Shown piece by piece: positions 32,048 to 32,092 of a DNA stretch of 32,092 nt (position 1 is its first letter; the number at the start of each line of letters is the position of its first letter). This DNA comes from an uncultured Prevotellaceae bacterium (GTDB taxonomy: Bacteria; Bacteroidota; Bacteroidia; Bacteroidales; Bacteroidaceae). A program made the translations under genes and the position numbers. The notes under the pieces were generated by a model, which ran no database searches, was not told the origin of the DNA, and saw only the letters and a program-made list of their open reading frames with translations. The stretch is taken from NCBI GenBank assembly GCA_900315075.1, contig OMXV01000042.1:1-32092 (forward strand). Reading direction: 5' to 3'.

Positions 32048-32092
32048 TCAAAATCAACTCTGCAATACAGGAAATCGAGCTGGCAAATGTAA

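Overview
The window looks like a chromosomal segment from a Prevotella-like member of the Bacteroidota. The reasons are the SusC/SusD pair, Bacteroidota-type promoters (-7 TAnnTTTG, sometimes with -33 TTTG), the gene order parA-parB-DUF5683-lytic transglycosylase-RelA/SpoT, a BspA-like leucine-rich-repeat protein, and A-rich leaders with few Shine-Dalgarno sites. The genus is an inference; no 16S gene is present.

Layout. (1) 1-6272, minus strand: a carbohydrate-uptake block. A secreted pectin methylesterase lies upstream of a SusC-type TonB-dependent transporter and a SusD-type lipoprotein that runs off the left edge. A 65-bp tandem repeat and a long leader separate the esterase from susC. 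(2) 6361-12474, minus strand: RelA/SpoT, lytic transglycosylase, DUF5683 protein, ParB and ParA, transcribed from parA towards relA/spoT. (3) 12619-14647, plus strand: surE and lpxB, divergent from parA with a -7 element for each direction about 40 bp apart. (4) 14836-19471, minus strand: rsfS, ftsH, cdsA and a membrane metallophosphoesterase. Three intergenic loci in regions 1-4 carry one repeat family (AGGTTATGAGG and TCGCTTCGCTTG modules), and in three genes the repeat supplies or overlaps the stop codon.

(5) 19962-20032 is tRNA-Gln(CUG), with a consensus promoter and an intrinsic terminator. A 121-bp MITE-like element with perfect 18-bp inverted ends lies upstream. The last 15 nt of the tRNA plus its terminator (65 bp) recur at 30986-31050 with two mismatches, and a tyrosine recombinase gene lies just inside that copy. 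The segment of about 11 kb between is read as a genomic island integrated in tRNA-Gln.

(6) Island content: two unrelated small membrane proteins, a 142-aa protein plus a degenerate C-terminal copy of it, a hairpin-rich repeat region, a secreted LRR protein next to a TPR/transmembrane/HTH regulator, an 11-copy TGCCACA iteron region with two palindromes, an AlbA_2 protein with a 12-bp in-frame tandem repeat, and the integrase. No relaxase, primase or conjugation gene is visible.

(7) Right of the island is a TlpA-like thioredoxin gene interrupted by an amber codon exactly after its signal peptide, then 235 bp with hairpins.

I do not see one clearly new multi-gene system. The points most worth following are the tRNA-Gln island with its iteron/palindrome region and LRR-regulator pair, and the repeat family fused to stop codons.
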